Assembly: GCA_021737445.1 (NCBI GenBank)
Contig: JAIPDY010000183.1
Span: forward strand, 1-6,616
Source of the DNA: Desulfotignum sp.
GTDB taxonomy: Bacteria > Desulfobacterota > Desulfobacteria > Desulfobacterales > Desulfobacteraceae
Reading direction: 5' to 3'
Length of the DNA stretch: 6,616 bases
The position numbers and the translations under genes were made by a program. Below, in pieces: positions 6,208-6,616 of this stretch. The first letter of the stretch is position 1, and each line of letters begins with the position of its first letter. The notes below the pieces were generated by a model that saw only the letters and a program-made list of their open reading frames with translations, searched no databases and was not told where the DNA came from.

Positions 6208-6616
6208 TCAAATCTTGTACTGGGATCTTGGCAGGCACACTGTAAAATGACTGCCGAGATCTTCCTGAGAATCCACATGGATGGTGCCGTGGTGGGATTC
6301 CACAATACTTTTGACAATGGCAAGGCCCAGACCGGTCCCGTTGATAAACCGGGTCTTTTCATTTTTAACCCGGAAAAACCGGTCAAAGATGTGTTCTTTA
6401 TATTCTTCAGGTATGCCAAGCCCGGTATCGGCCACATGGATGTTGACACACTCCTCTTTCTCATCACACCACACGGTGATTTTGCCGTTGGAAGGGGTAT
6501 ACCGGATCGCATTGGAGATCAGGTTGGCCAGCACCTCTTCGATGTAGGTGCGGTTGCCCATTACAAACAGGTCATCCGGGCAGGGTTTTTTTGTCAGCTG
6601 AAGAGATTTGGCATCT
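6208..6616 (-). CDS. Sensor histidine kinase, C-terminal ATPase part (runs off right edge)
   Basis: 136 codons of the 3' end, open to the right edge; the sensor and H-box regions lie outside the window. The visible part is a HATPase_c domain of the PhoR/WalK/ResE type: N box region YIEEVLANLISNAIRYTP, G1 box ADTGLGIPEE, F box IFDRFFRV and G2 box NGTGLGLAIVKSIVE, followed by the usual GTIHVDSQEDLGSHFTVCLP end. An internal ATG at 6561 lies within the conserved domain and is not the start, because the frame continues upstream with LQLTKKPCPDDLFV, the usual strand before the N box. It precedes the GAF-PAS kinase by 106 bases on the same strand. This kinase type usually pairs with an OmpR-type regulator; none is in the window, so its partner may lie to the right. 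Confidence 0.92.
   Translation of the reverse strand, partial: DAKSLQLTKKPCPDDLFVMGNRTYIEEVLANLISNAIRYTPSNGKITVWCDEKEECVNIHVADTGLGIPEEYKEHIFDRFFRVKNEKTRFINGTGLGLAIVKSIVESHHGTIHVDSQEDLGSHFTVCLPRSQYKI

Noticed and set aside
6199..6208. A 10-base palindrome AAACCGGTTT at the end of the right-edge kinase gene
   Set aside because: It has no loop and no following T run, so it is not a terminator; a 10-base palindrome alone is weak evidence for a binding site.

Overview
The window most likely comes from a sulfate-reducing member of the Desulfobacterota (Desulfobacteraceae-like). The strongest clue is the left-edge gene, whose tryptophan-rich protein resembles TmcD of the Tmc transmembrane redox complex, known from sulfate reducers. 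A sigma-54 activator, a soluble GAF-PAS kinase and a stand-alone IscU-like scaffold fit the same group. The assignment rests on protein resemblance alone; there is no rRNA or other phylogenetic marker here.

Layout, left to right. Positions 1-1042 hold the head of a leftward operon: a well-formed sigma-54-type promoter (1013-1029), a single-domain receiver protein (554-958) and, 37 bases further on, the 5' part of a tmcD-like gene that runs off the left edge. Just upstream, an intrinsic terminator (1041-1071) ends the previous leftward gene, an IscU/NifU-N-type Fe-S scaffold (1184-1591). A 199-base divergent intergenic region (1592-1790) carries a good sigma-70 promoter for the scaffold and a weaker one for the rightward gene lhgO (1791-2996, L-2-hydroxyglutarate oxidase/dehydrogenase).

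From 3034 to the right edge everything is leftward again. In transcription order there is the C-terminal half of a PhoR/WalK-type histidine kinase (right edge to 6208), a soluble GAF-PAS histidine kinase (6101-4458) and an NtrC-type sigma-54 activator (4458-3034). The last two overlap at TGATG and are almost certainly a cognate pair. No tRNA, rRNA, CRISPR array, insertion sequence or phage gene was seen.

Working together: the plain reading is a regulatory and electron-transfer neighbourhood. The Tmc operon appears to start from a promoter needing sigma-54, and a complete sigma-54 activator system lies about 2 kb away. That this pair controls the Tmc promoter is an inference, not something the sequence proves. 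No clearly new defence or mobile system is visible. The most interesting points are the sigma-54 promoter before the receiver-tmcD operon, the unusual regulator-then-tmcD order, and a Cys-rich GAF domain in the kinase.
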